Position numbers and translations under genes: made by a program. From the NCBI GenBank assembly GCA_937952925.1, contig CALFYA010000239.1:1-15785 (forward strand): a stretch of DNA of 15,785 nucleotides, written 5' to 3'. Each line of letters starts with the position of its first letter. The first letter of the stretch is position 1. The notes beneath the pieces are model-generated. The model was not told the origin of the DNA, made no database searches, and saw only the letters and a program-made list of their open reading frames with translations. This document shows, piece after piece, positions 15,679 to 15,785 of the stretch. Source of the DNA: an uncultured Moraxellaceae bacterium (lineage in GTDB: Bacteria; Pseudomonadota; Gammaproteobacteria; Pseudomonadales; Moraxellaceae).

Positions 15679-15785
15679 CTAGACCACCCATTGCAATTGC
15701 TCAGGGGTATGCCAACAGCAATCGGTAAAGCTCAGCACCGCTTGAGTCACCGATTTGACCATATTTTTGCTGATCCACTCACGCA
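15679..15785 (-). CDS. C-terminal end of an unidentified protein, 5' end outside window
   Basis: An open frame on the minus strand enters at the window edge and ends at TAG (15681-15679), giving 34 residues that begin REWISKNMVKSVTQ and finish HTPEQLQWVV. Third codon positions are GC-enriched (21 of 34), in keeping with real coding, and the stop is placed well clear of the fiu promoter. I do not recognise the family from so short a piece. A plus-strand frame from ATG at 15709 is also open to the edge but has no well-spaced ribosome binding site. Confidence 0.5.
   Translation of the reverse strand, partial: REWISKNMVKSVTQAVLSFTDCCWHTPEQLQWVV

Noticed and set aside
15709..15785. Plus-strand frame from ATG at 15709 open to the window edge
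   Set aside because: The purine-rich AGGGG is too close to the ATG, and the minus-strand frame has the better codon pattern and a stop in a sensible place.

Overview
The window looks like the chromosome of a Gram-negative proteobacterium, gamma or beta. The evidence is two outer-membrane TonB-dependent receptors, a PiuC/YbiX-type oxygenase, a Fur-like operator, a type I-secreted RTX giant protein and a Tn21-subgroup Tn3 transposon. Base composition is near half GC in the genes and clearly AT-rich in the control regions. The genus cannot be fixed from the sequence alone.

Layout. (1) Bases 1-2434 are the right end of a Tn3-family transposon: most of the transposase gene (N-terminus outside the window), followed by a 38-bp terminal inverted repeat. 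(2) Bases 2511-7991, minus strand, hold a 1826-residue modular secreted protein. Its order is a short N-terminal RTX block, a predicted seven-bladed PD40-type beta-propeller, RTX repeats with a serralysin-type calcium-binding module, six tandem 98-residue cadherin-like repeats, a VCBS-like domain, long C-terminal RTX blocks and a haemolysin-related C-terminal domain. (3) Bases 7992-8485 are an AT-rich divergent control region. (4) Bases 8486-9073, plus strand, encode a free-standing phage-tail-collar (Mdp-type) protein that ends at a strong intrinsic terminator. (5) Bases 9148-15478, all minus strand, form an iron-uptake block. Read 5' to 3' it holds a Fur-type promoter, a Fiu/PiuA catecholate siderophore receptor, a PiuC-type Fe(II)/2-oxoglutarate oxygenase, an FMN-dependent alpha-hydroxy-acid oxidoreductase that overlaps piuC by 4 bp, and a second TonB-dependent receptor. 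(6) At the right edge is the C-terminal end of an unidentified minus-strand gene.

How it works together. Fiu/PiuA would import ferric catechol-type siderophores, and PiuC is its usual genetic partner. The alpha-hydroxy-acid enzyme is translationally coupled to piuC and is followed by another receptor, so the four genes probably form one iron-starvation unit whose output may be tuned by hairpins in two of the spacers. The RTX giant and the tail-collar protein diverge from one AT-rich region and may be co-regulated surface or secreted proteins. No type I secretion genes are visible.

The least ordinary items are the propeller-containing RTX architecture, its pairing with a lone tail-collar protein, and the FMN enzyme built into the fiu-piuC operon.
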